Part shown: piece by piece, positions 1 through 10,824 of the stretch | Position numbering within the stretch: the stretch's first letter is position 1 | Layout of the letters: every line of letters begins with the position of its first letter | Assembly: GCA_030035585.1 (NCBI GenBank) | Contig: CM057471.1 | Coordinates: forward strand, 97,341,819-97,405,818 | Source of the DNA: Dugong dugon | Lineage: Eukaryota; Chordata; Mammalia; Sirenia; Dugongidae | Length of the DNA: 64,000 bases | Reading direction: 5' to 3' | Made by a program: the position numbers and the translations under genes | Notes under the pieces: model-generated | What the model was told of the DNA's origin: nothing | The model's input: only the letters and a program-made list of their open reading frames with translations | The model's database searches: none

Positions 1-115
1 TAGCAATCTGCTTCTGTAAAGATTTACAGCCTTGGAAACACTATGGGGCAGTTCTACTCTGTCCTATAGAGTCACTATGAGTTGGAATCGACTCGATGGC
101 AATGAGTTTGGGTTT
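1..115 (+). mobile_element. AfroSINE, 3' part, cut by window edge
   Basis: The stretch matches the body and 3' end of the AfroSINE consensus recurring in this window (tctgcttctgtaaagattta, then a cctatagagtcactatgag block). The tRNA-like head lies outside the window. It is followed by a TA/CAGG-rich simple repeat to about 175. Confidence 0.85.
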
Positions 116-2030
116 ATATATACATATACATACGTACAGTCAGACAGGCAGGCAGGCAGACAGATAAACAGATTTCTTATAGCACCTCCAACACAAGTCA
201 TCTCCTAACTCTCCCTGTTGCAAAAGTTCACAGCTTCCATGTCATAAATGAAACACTACAATTTGGAAGAATCGAACAGTAAAATTTCCATCACATGGAG
301 TTGCACACTGTACTCAGATATTGAGGACCAAGCTAGCCTTTGGAACAAATCAGCAATCCTTTGGCTACATCTCTAAAATCTGCTCATTACAGACATCATG
401 GCCACTAGGGCCGTGGTCCTTTAGGATTTCATGGCTCTAGATTTCTCCTTAGTCAGCAAAGGAGTATGTGCTCTTGGCAATATTCTTATAAATTAAAGCT
501 TGTTTAGGATTTGTGTATTCACATGCAGAAAAAAACTGCCACATCGCAGCAGTCTGGAGAGATGGGACTTAGTTACACAGACTGGTAGCCTTTTGGAAAT
601 TTAGGGGTTAAAAATTGTATAAGGTGTGTCGGCAATATTGTGAATGATGTTAAGACTGTATAAGGTGGTAATGCTGATTAAACATTGTATATATTGCAGT
701 CTTAAAGGAATACATCAAAAGCTTTCTTGCCTAAGGATTGAAAGGGTACATTTTGTATTTCAGAGAAAGCAAATCTCATTAGGAGATCTAATGCAGATTT
801 AAATTTGATAACAACAAAAATGGGAGATGAGAGAAGAAAAATGCTATCAACTCCTTATTTCACCATTATTAGGTAGCATTCTTACTGTTCTTTTCTCTAT
901 ACACACAAGTAAATTCAATATCCACACACTTCATTTTTTTTACAATGCAAATTGATTTGAATCCTTGTAATTAACTAAGTCTGTAAAAGAAATGGAGATG
1001 TACCATCTCCTCTTCAGCTAAAGAGAGAGAGGATTTTGTTTTGCATTATAAATCAAATTCAAAGAAACTTATTTAATAAGATGTTAAGCTGAAAACTTTT
1101 ATAAGAATACTCATCTTGTTCTGTGAGATATGGAGACTTGTGTGAATTTGCATTAATGTTACCAATGTTTTTTATCCTCTATTAGTGTAAAGCTTTTCCA
1201 GAAATTATTGTCATGTTCTTTAAAATATCCTCCAAAATAATCTATATTTTTTGTTACTTTTCTTACTTGATAAATTGTAGTTGTAGGCATAATGTTAACT
1301 TGAAGCTGCAATGTGGCTGCTTCTTTTTGCCTGGGAATACACAAATTTAGGAGTGACTTTGTATTCCTAAAGTATAAAAATACTTGTGAGATGTCTTTAT
1401 TAATACAGAAGATGATCATTGCCAGCTTAACTCTGCTAGATTGGTGAACTTATAATTTGAGAATCTGTGTTTCATTTAAGTTAGCAAAATTTTGGTGTTC
1501 TAGAGAGGTTTTCATTGAGATTCTACCTACATTTTATTCAATGCTAGGTTTTGTATTTAAATTTTTCATAAATTATTTTTAAAAACTGTTTTAGTGAGTG
1601 AGTAAATAAAATATATATATATAAGGCAATAGTTCCAAAATAACCGTCTGCACACCTCTATTTCTAGATAATCAAGTTTTCACTGATTCATGATGCAAAG
1701 AGAAAAATAACAACAATATAGTGAGCTTTCTATAGCTTTAAATTATCCAAGTTAAGGGACAGTCTTTTTTGAGATTATGTCTTTCCTAATTTTTTGATAT
1801 TGAAATTTTTTCTTTTATGAAATAATGATAATAGTAGACATTAATTTTTAGCATTTTCAATGTGCTTAATAAAATAAAAATTTCCAACTTCTTTCCATTC
1901 TGAAAATTAAAGTTTAAATAAAATTTTCATGGTCTAGAAATTAAGAAGTCTTAGCACCCTGCTATCATCATAAAGCACATATTATTACCATTTTATTAAT
2001 CATGAAATAATAAAAAAGTACATATGATAT
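116..2030. other. Intergenic stretch with no recognised gene
   Basis: AT-rich non-coding sequence starting with a short (TACA)/(CAGG) simple repeat. An 86-codon minus-strand open frame at 1159-1419 has no recognisable domain, no splice context and no matching partner exon. I recognise no repeat family with confidence. Confidence 0.5.
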
Positions 2031-2554
2031 ATAATATAATATGAATGAAGACAACATAAATGAGAACCAGGAGAAATCATATGTAAGAAAACTAGATCAT
2101 TAAGGGTTCCAGATATTGTAAATAACAGATATAGATATAAAAACAACTATGCTGCATATATCCAAGTAAATACAATTTAAGATAGAAAACTCAGCAGAAA
2201 ACTGAAAATTGTACAGAAATAACATAGAAGTTTTTAAAAGAAGTATCCAGAAATTTTAGAACTGAAAAAAAGTACAATAACTGAAATTAAGAATTTAACG
2301 AACAAGTTTAGATCAGATTTAATACAGCTGAAGACACAATTACTGTAAGATAGAACAGAAGAAAATATCCAGGATGAAGTGCGGAGAGACAAAAACTACA
2401 GAAAAGCGAGCAATAAACCAGGAGGATATAGTGGAAAAAACAAACAACTAACATACATTTCACTGGAGTCCCAGAAGGAGAGAAACGAGAAAACAAATCA
2501 GAAGAAGTATTTGAAGAGATTATTGCTGAGAATTTTCCAAACAGATGAAGACAT
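2030..2554 (+). mobile_element. Old L1/HAL1 ORF1-region fragment (left part)
   Basis: The bases around 2440-2550 (an 'actggagtcccagaaggaga' block followed by 'gctgagaattttccaaa') are the typical ORF1 segment of ancient L1/HAL1 elements, sense on +. It continues after the inserted LTR composite at 3671. The frame is broken and codes for nothing intact. Confidence 0.65.
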
Positions 2555-3670
2555 TGTCATAGTTTCAATCCCTTAGAGAACAGAGCCAGAGGCAAGCACT
2601 TAGCTGTTTAGGTGCTTTATTGGGGAGTGCAATCCCACGGGAACAGAAGTGAGGTAAATTGGTATGAGACCCAGAAGGAAGAAATACCAATATAAGGAAT
2701 GTTATACCAGGCTGGCCATAAACTCATGACAAACTTATTATTTAATCTCACCAGTCATAATCAGAAAGGTTATATGAGCAACTACATCTCCAATAATCTG
2801 GTTGGGAGGAGTAAGGGAAAGAAAATTATCCACCAGCTCCCCTCTCCCATTGGGTAGAGTCCACTACATGGAGTGATACTCCTGCACTTAAGGGTTATGT
2901 ACATGTTAGTACCAAGTTGGTACCGCAATATAATATTTCACAAGTGCTATCTTGGCCTGGTTTTGAAATCAACTCCTGTTTAAGGGCAGTTTGCTAAGTT
3001 CACACTTTAACCACTTCCCTTATTGGGCTCTCACACTTGCCCAAGAACTTGCCCTAATTGCCCCAGGGCCAGGTACCAAACAACTAGGGATAGCCTCTAT
3101 GCCTTGGAGTCCATGAAGGTTTTCAAGTTATTTAATCTGCAGGGGGGTGGGGAAACCTAGCTAACTCTACCTTGTTTCCATACTTACGCCACCTCCTATG
3201 GCTCTGGCTTGCTGTTACTACCCTAACAAATTTGTAGGATTGTAAGCCAGGTTCAGCGCAAGGAAGAGGAGTCAGGGAGGCCGTGAAAAGTAACTCGGTT
3301 TATTGTACACACAGTACCTAGGGACAGGGAGGCACAGCACACCGTAACGCAGGGCCACATAGAGGATTGCACCCAGGGACAAGGTAACAACAAGCTGGAA
3401 TTGTAGGAGATGGCTTATGTATGGCAAGCAGGGTGAGGTTAGGTTGCTTAGGCTTTCTGGGGATTGGGCATTTTGAATAATTCTGCAGGCTCAGGGGGTA
3501 TAGCAGTTGTCACTAGTTGTTGGGTTCCTGGCCCTGGGGCAATTAGGATGGGTGCAGAGTAGCCCAGGAGTATGAAAACCTAATTAGGGTTGTGGCTAGA
3601 GAGTGGACTTAATCAGCTGCTGAAGAAGGGGAATGGACTGGCCTCTAGCCAGGGCATCAAAACTGTGACA
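2555..3670. mobile_element. Composite LTR insertion with inverted LTR copies
   Basis: A 1,116-bp block interrupts an L1/HAL1 ORF1 fragment and is bounded by the 6-bp repeat AGACAT (2549-2554 and 3671-3676). Its outer ends read TGTCATAG and CTGTGACA. The right part (3233-3670) reads on the minus strand as one LTR, from TGTCACAG to CCTACA, with a polyadenylation signal near 3300. A partial copy of the same LTR lies in the opposite orientation at about 2940-3232: 3053-3090 matches the complement of about 3510-3550. The part at 2555-2940 looks like a different minus-strand LTR (AATAAA complement near 2620). The family is not identified and internal boundaries are approximate. Confidence 0.5.
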
Positions 3671-3900
3671 AGACATCATTTTTAGAAAATGATATTGTAT
3701 TTATCCTGCCAATAATTACAGTGAATGTAAAGCGACTAAATGCTCCAAGTAAACCATAAAGAATAAAGTTGAAAAAATAAACCCCTAAAACGAGAGTTTA
3801 GAGTTCAGCTACCTCAAATTATTTATAACATAAAACTCACTATATTCAGCCATTCAGCTTTGGTTTGAACATGTGGACCATAAGGACCTCACTATATCGT
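3671..3900 (+). mobile_element. Old L1/HAL1 fragment (right part)
   Basis: This continues the L1/HAL1 sequence that stops at 2554. Joining 'gaag' before the TSD with 'acatcattttt' after it restores a continuous ORF1-type stretch. It decays within about 200 bases. Confidence 0.45.
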
Positions 3901-4056
3901 TATGTCCTAATTCAGATAATTTTTTAATTCACATGACTCCAAAAGTTAAAGATTTCTTTCTTTATTGAGTCAAAAAATCCGTCATAGTTCTTCCTTATGA
4001 AATCATACAGAATGTCTATTTCTAATTCCACACGAAAGTCTTTCAATACACGAATA

Positions 4057-4222
4057 AAACCAAAACCAAACCTGTTGCAGTTGAGTCGATTCCGACTCAT
4101 ACTGACCCTACAGGACAGAGTAGAACTACCCCGTGAGGTTCCCAAGGAGCGGCTGTTGGATTCGAACTGCTGACCTTTTGGTTAGCTGCTGAGCTCTTAA
4201 CCACTGCATCACCAGGGCTCCA
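4057..4222 (-). mobile_element. AfroSINE
   Basis: Complete minus-strand copy. The complement starts with a tRNA-like head (GGAGCCCTGGTG, then a B-box-like GTTCGAATCC) and ends with the CGACTCAACTGCAACAGG block and a T/G-rich tail. Confidence 0.9.
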
Positions 4223-5117
4223 ATATATGACTATGGCTATGTATTTTTCCTACATATCCCAAGTTCTTTTTTAACAATTTTTATATGATATACTTTCATA
4301 TCTCTTTACCATATTTTTCTATTAATTATGAAAAAATCGACCTCCTTTAGATTTGATTTGTTGCTCCAGCTTATTGAATTGTTTATGAACTCTGCTTCAG
4401 TTATCCATCATATTGGCATTTTCTTAAATTTCATATAACATCGAAACAATATGAAAAGCAAGCTTTCTGTATTTTCATCTTATTCACTGATAAAAATATT
4501 GAATGTAATATATCTGTTGACAGTGCTTGAAAGCAGGCATCAGAGAACTTTCTCTAAGTTAGTTGCATTCTGAAGGTACACAAATTTAAACATTAATAAA
4601 TCTATGTGTAGTAGCAGCCAGCTCACATTTATTTCTACAACTTGTCCACACAGTCACAATGAGAAACTTTGTTATATGTCTGGCTAAAATTTGGATACTC
4701 TAGATCTCCTTATGACACTACACCTAACAATCTCAGGAGTGGTGGTAAATCTAATTTTATGAATTTATGGGGCCAGAGAGGCAACTATAAAAAATTCTAG
4801 TCTTCAGATTCAGGTTGGGAAAAATACAGGCACCCATCTACAAGCACGGAAGCTAGTTGCTTTTACTTTTAACAGACCATGTCACGTTGCTTTGAAGTCC
4901 TGGAGAAATCCAACTGGTCCCAAAGCATGAGCATTCATTTGGTCTGGAGCCTCCAGAGTCTTCAGGGGCCATTTCAAAGAACATCAAGCTAGACTAAGGT
5001 TTTCTACACTCCAAAAAGTTACAAAGAGGTTCATACATGAGGCCCAGAAGGGCACTGGTCTCAGAGAATCTAGGTGAAAATATTCTTTGGGTCATTTGAT
5101 TTATAATAGTACCAGTA

Positions 5118-5322
5118 CGAGGAACCCTGGTGGCATAGTGTTTGAGCACTCGGCTGCTAACTGAAAGGTTGGCAGTTCAAACCCACCAGCCAAAGAAAGA
5201 TGTGGCAATCTGCTTCTGTAAAGATTTGTAGCATTGGAAACCCCATGGGGGCAGTTCAACTCTGTCTTATAGGATCACTATGGTTGAAATTGACTCAATG
5301 GTAATGGGTTCGGGTTTTTTAG
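5118..5322 (+). mobile_element. AfroSINE, longer variant
   Basis: Head ggaaccctggtggcatag, then the insert 'aagatgtggcaatctgcttc' that marks the longer subfamily, then the standard 3' block and a GGGTTTTTT tail. Confidence 0.9.
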
Positions 5323-5831
5323 GTGGGTAGTACCAAAACTCTGAGGTCCTTCTTACTGAATTGAAATCATGGCAATGGATGCCTTTCCTAAGGGAACTGT
5401 ATAAGTTAGGATGTTTTCTGGGTTAAACAATAAACTGGCTTAAACAATAAAGAAATTCATTATTTCACCTAATCAGTCTCCAAGAGGCAGAGCGGACTTC
5501 AGGGTTGGTGGATTCAGTAGCACAGTTCTGTCATAAGCAACCCAGGATCGTTTTCATCATCCCACTTTGGAAGAGAAATGGAATTACCATAAATGACTTG
5601 GACTTTTATCTATAGTTGAATGAATGTTGGTGAATCAATTACAGGATCCTTACAGGGTTTTTGTACTTTGAATGTGGAATAGAACTCTGAGATTTAAACC
5701 AGTGTTTCTTTCCTGACTTTAAAATAGAGCAGACCTAAAGGCAACAAGATTGTAAGGATGAAAGCTAATGGTGTAAGCAGGCTGACCTAAGAATATACAC
5801 AATAGGATGTACTTTTAATTACTTCCTACTT

Positions 5832-6182
5832 TGTTGTTGTTGATGTTAGCTGCCATCAAGTCAACCCCTAACTCATGGTGACCCCATGCGCAATGAAACA
5901 AAATGCAGTCCAATCCTGTGCTATCCCCATGAACGGTTGTGGGTCAGACTGTTGTGATCCATAGGATTTTCACTGACTAATTTTCAGAAGTAGGGATTGC
6001 CAGGCCTTTCTAGTCCATCTTAATGCAGAAGCTTTGCTGAAGCCTGTTCAATATCACAGCAACACATTAGACTCCACAGATAGATGGGTGGTAGCTGCAT
6101 GTTAGGTGCACTGGCTAGGAATCCAACCCAGGTCTTCTGTGTGGAATGCAAAAATTCTACCACTGAACCACCAATACCTCAC
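5832..6182 (-). mobile_element. tRNA-Gly-headed afrotherian SINE
   Basis: This minus-strand SINE is about 350 bp. Its head (complement of 6110-6178) closely follows tRNA-Gly: a TTGGTGGTTCAGTGGTAGAA A-box half and a degraded GGGTTGGATTCC B box. The body is unrelated to AfroSINE. The 3' tail on the minus strand ends with a GACTTGATGGC block followed by (CAA)n, as in RTE tails. No TSD was resolved. Confidence 0.7.
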
Positions 6183-6583
6183 CCCCTAGCTACGTACCTA
6201 TATATATTCCTATGGAGATTCTCCAACACAATAGTAACATAGCTCTTGAATTCCAAACAGTTGACTCGGGTGTCGGGGAGGGCGGGAAGAGGCCTAGTTC
6301 CACAGATGTTTGAGGAAGAAGGCTTTTTTTTTCTTGCGGAAGCTTGTGGTGGAAATTCTACTGGAGGAGAATACCAGGTACCTTTCTAGTTGGGGATCAA
6401 CCAAGCCTAATTTTAACAAATGGTAAAACATAAATTTGATGACTATATATTTCATTAATTAGTCAATAGAGTTAGTGGAGAGAAGCTGGAACTAATGAAT
6501 AAGGAATGGAGCGTTGACTTCATTAACCTATACTTTCCGTACCTTCATAATGAATAAATAAGAGTTAGCTGTATATAATTTGG

Positions 6584-6751
6584 AAACCCTGGTGGCATAG
6601 TGGTTAATAGCTATAGCTGCTAACCAAACAGTCGGCAGTTCGAATCCACCAGGAGCTCCTTGGAAACCATATGGGGCAGTCCTACTCCATCCTATAGGGT
6701 CACTATGAGTCAGAATCAACTCGGCGGCAACGGGTTTGGTTTTGGTTTTAC
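6584..6751 (+). mobile_element. AfroSINE with 11-bp TSD
   Basis: Full-length copy with head, B-box-like GTTCGAATCC and 3' block. It is flanked by the perfect direct repeat ATATAATTTGG at 6573-6583 and 6752-6762, which fixes both ends. Confidence 0.95.
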
Positions 6752-7404
6752 ATATAATTTGGGAAACAATATTTTTTCATTTCTTAGTTATTGAAGTGTT
6801 TTTAAAAACAAATATTTTGACAACACAATTTATCATGTATACTAAAATTCTCATCAGGCTAAAAAAGAAACTATTAGATGAATTACTGAAAAGGCAACAT
6901 TGATTTTCTATGGAATAACTTCAATGTTCTTAGACATGCACATTTGTCTCAGTAATACGGATTATACTTTCAAAGATAAGAAGGTTGAAAAGAAGAGGAT
7001 TTCATTTTTAGAGTAAGATGGGTGTGTAACTTCTGTTGACTATAAGAATAAGAATTACCTCGAATTGAAACAACTCCCATTCAAGCCACATACTTCTTGT
7101 TGTCGAGTGTCTCTGACTTTTGGGTAGCATATAAAATTCTAAGAAATACACAGAGAGAATGTTGGATTTGCATATAAATGTTGGTACTTGTCCCAAATTT
7201 AGCTGTCCAATGCAGGAAAACTTTCTCAGAAGGTGACAAAACATATTTCAATAAAAAATATGGGGTTAAAAAAAACCTGCTGGCATTACATTCTAAAAAT
7301 ACCTGTGAGTCAATTTTTTGCAAATTAGTATTTTAATGCAAGTATTTCAATAAAACTTGGAGACTCACTCAGCTTCCTATGTATTAGTTTAGCTGAGTAT
7401 CCCT

Positions 7405-7446
7405 TTGATACTTTATAATTCATTAATTTGTTCAGTAAATTTTTAT
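7405..7446 (+). repeat. Ancient mammalian interspersed repeat, left part
   Basis: The 'attcattaatttgttcag' stretch is the start of an old mammalian repeat that continues after 8295 with a block like 'ccaggcactactccaggcat'. The L1 3'-UTR insertion at 7447 splits it. The family is not assigned. Confidence 0.4.
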
Positions 7447-8294
7447 TCTTCTTTTTTTTTTATTGTACTTTAGATGAATGTTTACAGAGCAAACTAGCTT
7501 CTATTAAATAATTAATACACATATTGTTTTGTGACATTGGTTGCCAACTTCACAACCTGTCAACACTTTCCTTTCTCCACCTTAGTTTCTCCATTACCAC
7601 CTTTCCTGTCCCCACCTGCCTTCACATCCTTGCCCATGGGCTTGTGTGCCCATTTAGTCTTGTTTTGTTTTATGGGCCTGTCTAATCTTTGGCTGAAGTG
7701 CGAACCTCAGGAGTGAACTAAAAGGGTGTCCAGGGGCCACACTCTAGGGATTTCTCCAGTCTCTGTCAGATCAGTAAGCCTGTTTTTTGGTTTTGTTTTG
7801 TTTTTTTTTGTGAGTTAGAATTTTGTTCTATGTTTTTCTCAAGCTCTATCTGGGAGCTTCTGTTGTGATCCCAGTCAGTGCTGATAACAAAGCACCATCT
7901 AGTTGTGCTGGACTCAGTCTGGTGGAGACTGTGGTAGTTGTGGTCCATTAGTCCTTTATACTAATCTTTCCCTTGTGTCTTTGGTTTTCTTCATTCTCCC
8001 TTGCTCCAGCTGGAGTGACACTGGTGGAGTATCTTAGATGGCTGCTTACAAGCTTTTAAGACCCCAGACACTACTCACCAAAGTAGAAGGTAGAACATTA
8101 TGCTAATTGAGCTAGGTATTCCCTGAGACCATAGTCCCCACAGCCCTCAGCCCAGTAATTCAGTTCCTCAGGTAGTTTGGATGTGTCTATGGAGCTTTCA
8201 TGACCTTGCCTTTGTCAAGTTGTGCTGGCTTCCCCAGTATTGGGTACTGTCTTATCCTTCACCAAAGTTACCACTTATCTATTGTCTATTTAGT
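7447..8294 (-). mobile_element. L1-derived 3' UTR (module A), 5'-truncated, with TSD
   Basis: On the minus strand this ends with an 'aaagtacaataaaaaa' poly(A) end (poly-T at 7452-7460 on +). It matches the 3' UTR at 61771-62700 and at 42057-42390 in this window. The flanks carry a TSD of about 15 bp, gttcagYaaatttt, at 7430-7444 and 8295-8309 with one mismatch. It has no coding capacity. This copy carries module A only, without module B. Confidence 0.8.
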
Positions 8295-8570
8295 GTTCAG
8301 CAAATTTTATACATGCCAACCAGGCACTACTCCAGGCATTGGGACGTTGGAACTATAGCAGTAAACAAGATGGACACAGTCTCATGTAAATCCCAAGATC
8401 ACATCTTGGTGGAAAAGCAGGAAATAACTGAACAAATTAATGAACAAGATAATTTCCAATTGTGATAAGGCAATAGGACAGGATAATACAATAGAGAGTG
8501 ATGTAGGGGTGCAGTATAAGCTGGTCAGAAAAGGTCTTGGAGGAGGTTGTATTTGCACATACGTGCAAAA
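8295..8570 (+). repeat. Ancient mammalian interspersed repeat, right part
   Basis: This continues the repeat interrupted at 7446: 'ccaggcactactccaggcat', then a stretch like 'acagcagtaaacaagatgga'. A 94-codon open frame across it (8181-8465) is a chance frame over repeat sequence. Confidence 0.4.
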
Positions 8571-8849
8571 ATTTTAGTTCACTCTAATATGAATTATATA
8601 TACAAAAGAACTCTGTAGCACTAACACAATGCCTTGTTCCTTATAGCTTGTTGACATTCGATAACTTAACTGAAAAACCATCACATGTATAATAAAATAT
8701 GTATAATCATAGGTGTTAGTCACAAAAGAATGGACATGTTTAATGCCTGCTTCAAAATGTTGAAGTCTGGTGTCCGGATTGGGGGTGGGGAGGGGTGTTC
8801 ATGGAGGACTTAAGGAAAAAGTGTGAATTGGTAACTTCTATTTCCAGTT

Positions 8850-9004
8850 TAACTAAACCCATTGCCCTCAAGGGGATTCTGACTCATAGCGACCCTATAG
8901 GACAGAGTAGAACTGGCCCATAGGGTTTCCAAGGAGCAGTCGGTGATTTTGAACTGTCAACCTTTTGGTTAGCAGCTGAACCCTTAACCACTGCACCACT
9001 CAGT
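8850..9004 (-). mobile_element. AfroSINE
   Basis: Short-type minus-strand copy. It shows the 'ctcatagcgaccctatagga' block, 'tttccaaggagcag', and the complement of the tRNA-like head at the right end. Confidence 0.85.
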
Positions 9005-9339
9005 TTCAGTCACCATAGCCTCAACAAATGCTCTTTGTGCAAATCTGAGTATCTTTGGTTGCTTTCTTGCTGTTTGATTTTAAGTTGTGATACATGCAAT
9101 GTTCAATAGTTTTTTTCAACACATCTTTCTTAAACATTTCCATTTGTTTCCACTGTAAAATTATAGACAGTCAAAAACAGAAGAACAATGTGCTATTGTC
9201 CAAAATATGCCAATTGGTAATCTTTCATAAATATGTATGTACCAGAACACATTCCTGTCCCCATCTCTTCTCTAATATTATTTTAAAATAAAGCTTTAAA
9301 GAATTTTCAGGAATAGGATGATTTTGTAAATGTTTATAG

Positions 9340-10583
9340 TGGCTTAAAAAATCTGAAATAGCCTCTACCTCACACCAAATTAAAAAACTATCTCAAAATG
9401 GATCGAAGACCTACATGTAAGAGCTAAAACCATAAAACTCTTAAAAGAAAACATAGTATGAATTTTTATAACCTTTGATTTGGCAATGGGTTCTTAGATA
9501 TGACACCAAAAGCATGATCAACAAGAGAAAAATAGATAAAGTGGACTTAAATAAAATTTAAAAAAAAAAAACTGTGCCGCAAAGGACGTTACCAAGAAAA
9601 CAAAAAGACAACCTACATAAAAGGAAAAATATCTGCAAACCATATGTCTTTAAAGAATCTAGTATCCAGAATATATAAATAACTCTTACTACACACAACT
9701 CAACAACAAAAAGACAAACAACTGAATCAAAAAATGAGCAAAAGACTTGACTAGACATTTCACCAAAGAAGATATACAAATGGCCAACAAGCACATGAAA
9801 AGATGCTTAATACCATTAGTCATTAGGGAAATCAAAGCTACTAAATCAAAACCACATGAGATACCACTTCACATCCACTAGGATGGCAATTAAAAAAAGA
9901 AAAATAAATACTGGTGAGAAGGTGGAGAAATTGGAACTGTCATCATTGCTAGTGGGAATGTAAAATGGTGCAGCCACTGTGGGAAGCCAGTTTGGTGGTT
10001 ACTCAAAAAGTTAAACTTAGAATTGCATTGGACCCAGCAATTTCATCCTAAAAAGAATTGAAAACAGACACTCAAACAAATCCTTGTATGCAAATGTTCA
10101 TTGAAGCATTAGGCACAATAGTAAAAAGGTGGAAACAACCCAAAAGTCAATCAAAAGAGGAGTGGATAAACGAATGGTGGTATATACGTAGAGTGGAATA
10201 TAATTCAGCCATGGAAAGGAAAGAAGTACTGATATATGTTACAACATGGATGAACCTCAAAAATATTATATTAAGTGAAAGAAGGTAGACACAAAATGTC
10301 ACATTTTGTATGATTCCATTTACATGAAATATCCCTATTAGGTAAATCCATATAAACAGAAAGCAAATTGGTGGTTGCCAGGGACTGGAGGGTCAGGGGC
10401 ATGGAGAGCAACTGCTTAAGGAATACAAGGAGTGATGGAAATGTTTTGGAGTGACTGAAATGTTTGGGAACTAGATAGAGGTGGTGCTTGCACAACATTG
10501 TGAATGTAGTAAATGCCACTAATTGTTCACTTTAATATGGTTGATTTTGTTATGTGAATTTCACCTCAATTAAAAAAAAAAAA
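9340..10583 (+). mobile_element. L1M 3' end (ORF2 C-terminal region and 3' UTR)
   Basis: Sense L1: the ORF2 tail reads through 'ccaaagaagatatacaaatg', 'gggaatgtaaaatggtgcag' and 'ttggtggttgccagggactg', then the 3' UTR 'gtgaatttcacctcaattaa' and a terminal poly(A) at 10570-10583. The reading frame is broken throughout; the 76-codon frame at 10058 is a relic of ORF2. Confidence 0.85.
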
Positions 10584-10824
10584 GACAAAGAAATGAAATG
10601 ACTAATATTTAACACAATGTTATTTACATTTTCTTGGACGATGAGACCAAAAGTTATTCTAGGAGGATTTTATTTTCTGATTACCCATTCTTTAATTCCT
10701 GCAGTTACAAAGTTGCAAGAAAAAGAGAGAAGATGTCATGTGAACTGGCGTATTTAAGACAGTTAAGGAGAAAGTTAATGAGGCTGATTAAGATGTGAGA
10801 GGAGCATCAAAAGAGAATGATTTA

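Noticed and set aside
1159-1419. 86-codon minus-strand frame
   Set aside because: No family recognised, no neighbouring exon or start context; left as chance.
6105-6180. Possible functional tRNA-Gly gene
   Set aside because: The tRNA-like part is degraded in the anticodon arm and B box and is joined to a SINE body.
8181-8465. 94-codon plus-strand frame
   Set aside because: Spans the end of an L1 3'-UTR insertion and an ancient repeat; the junction created it.
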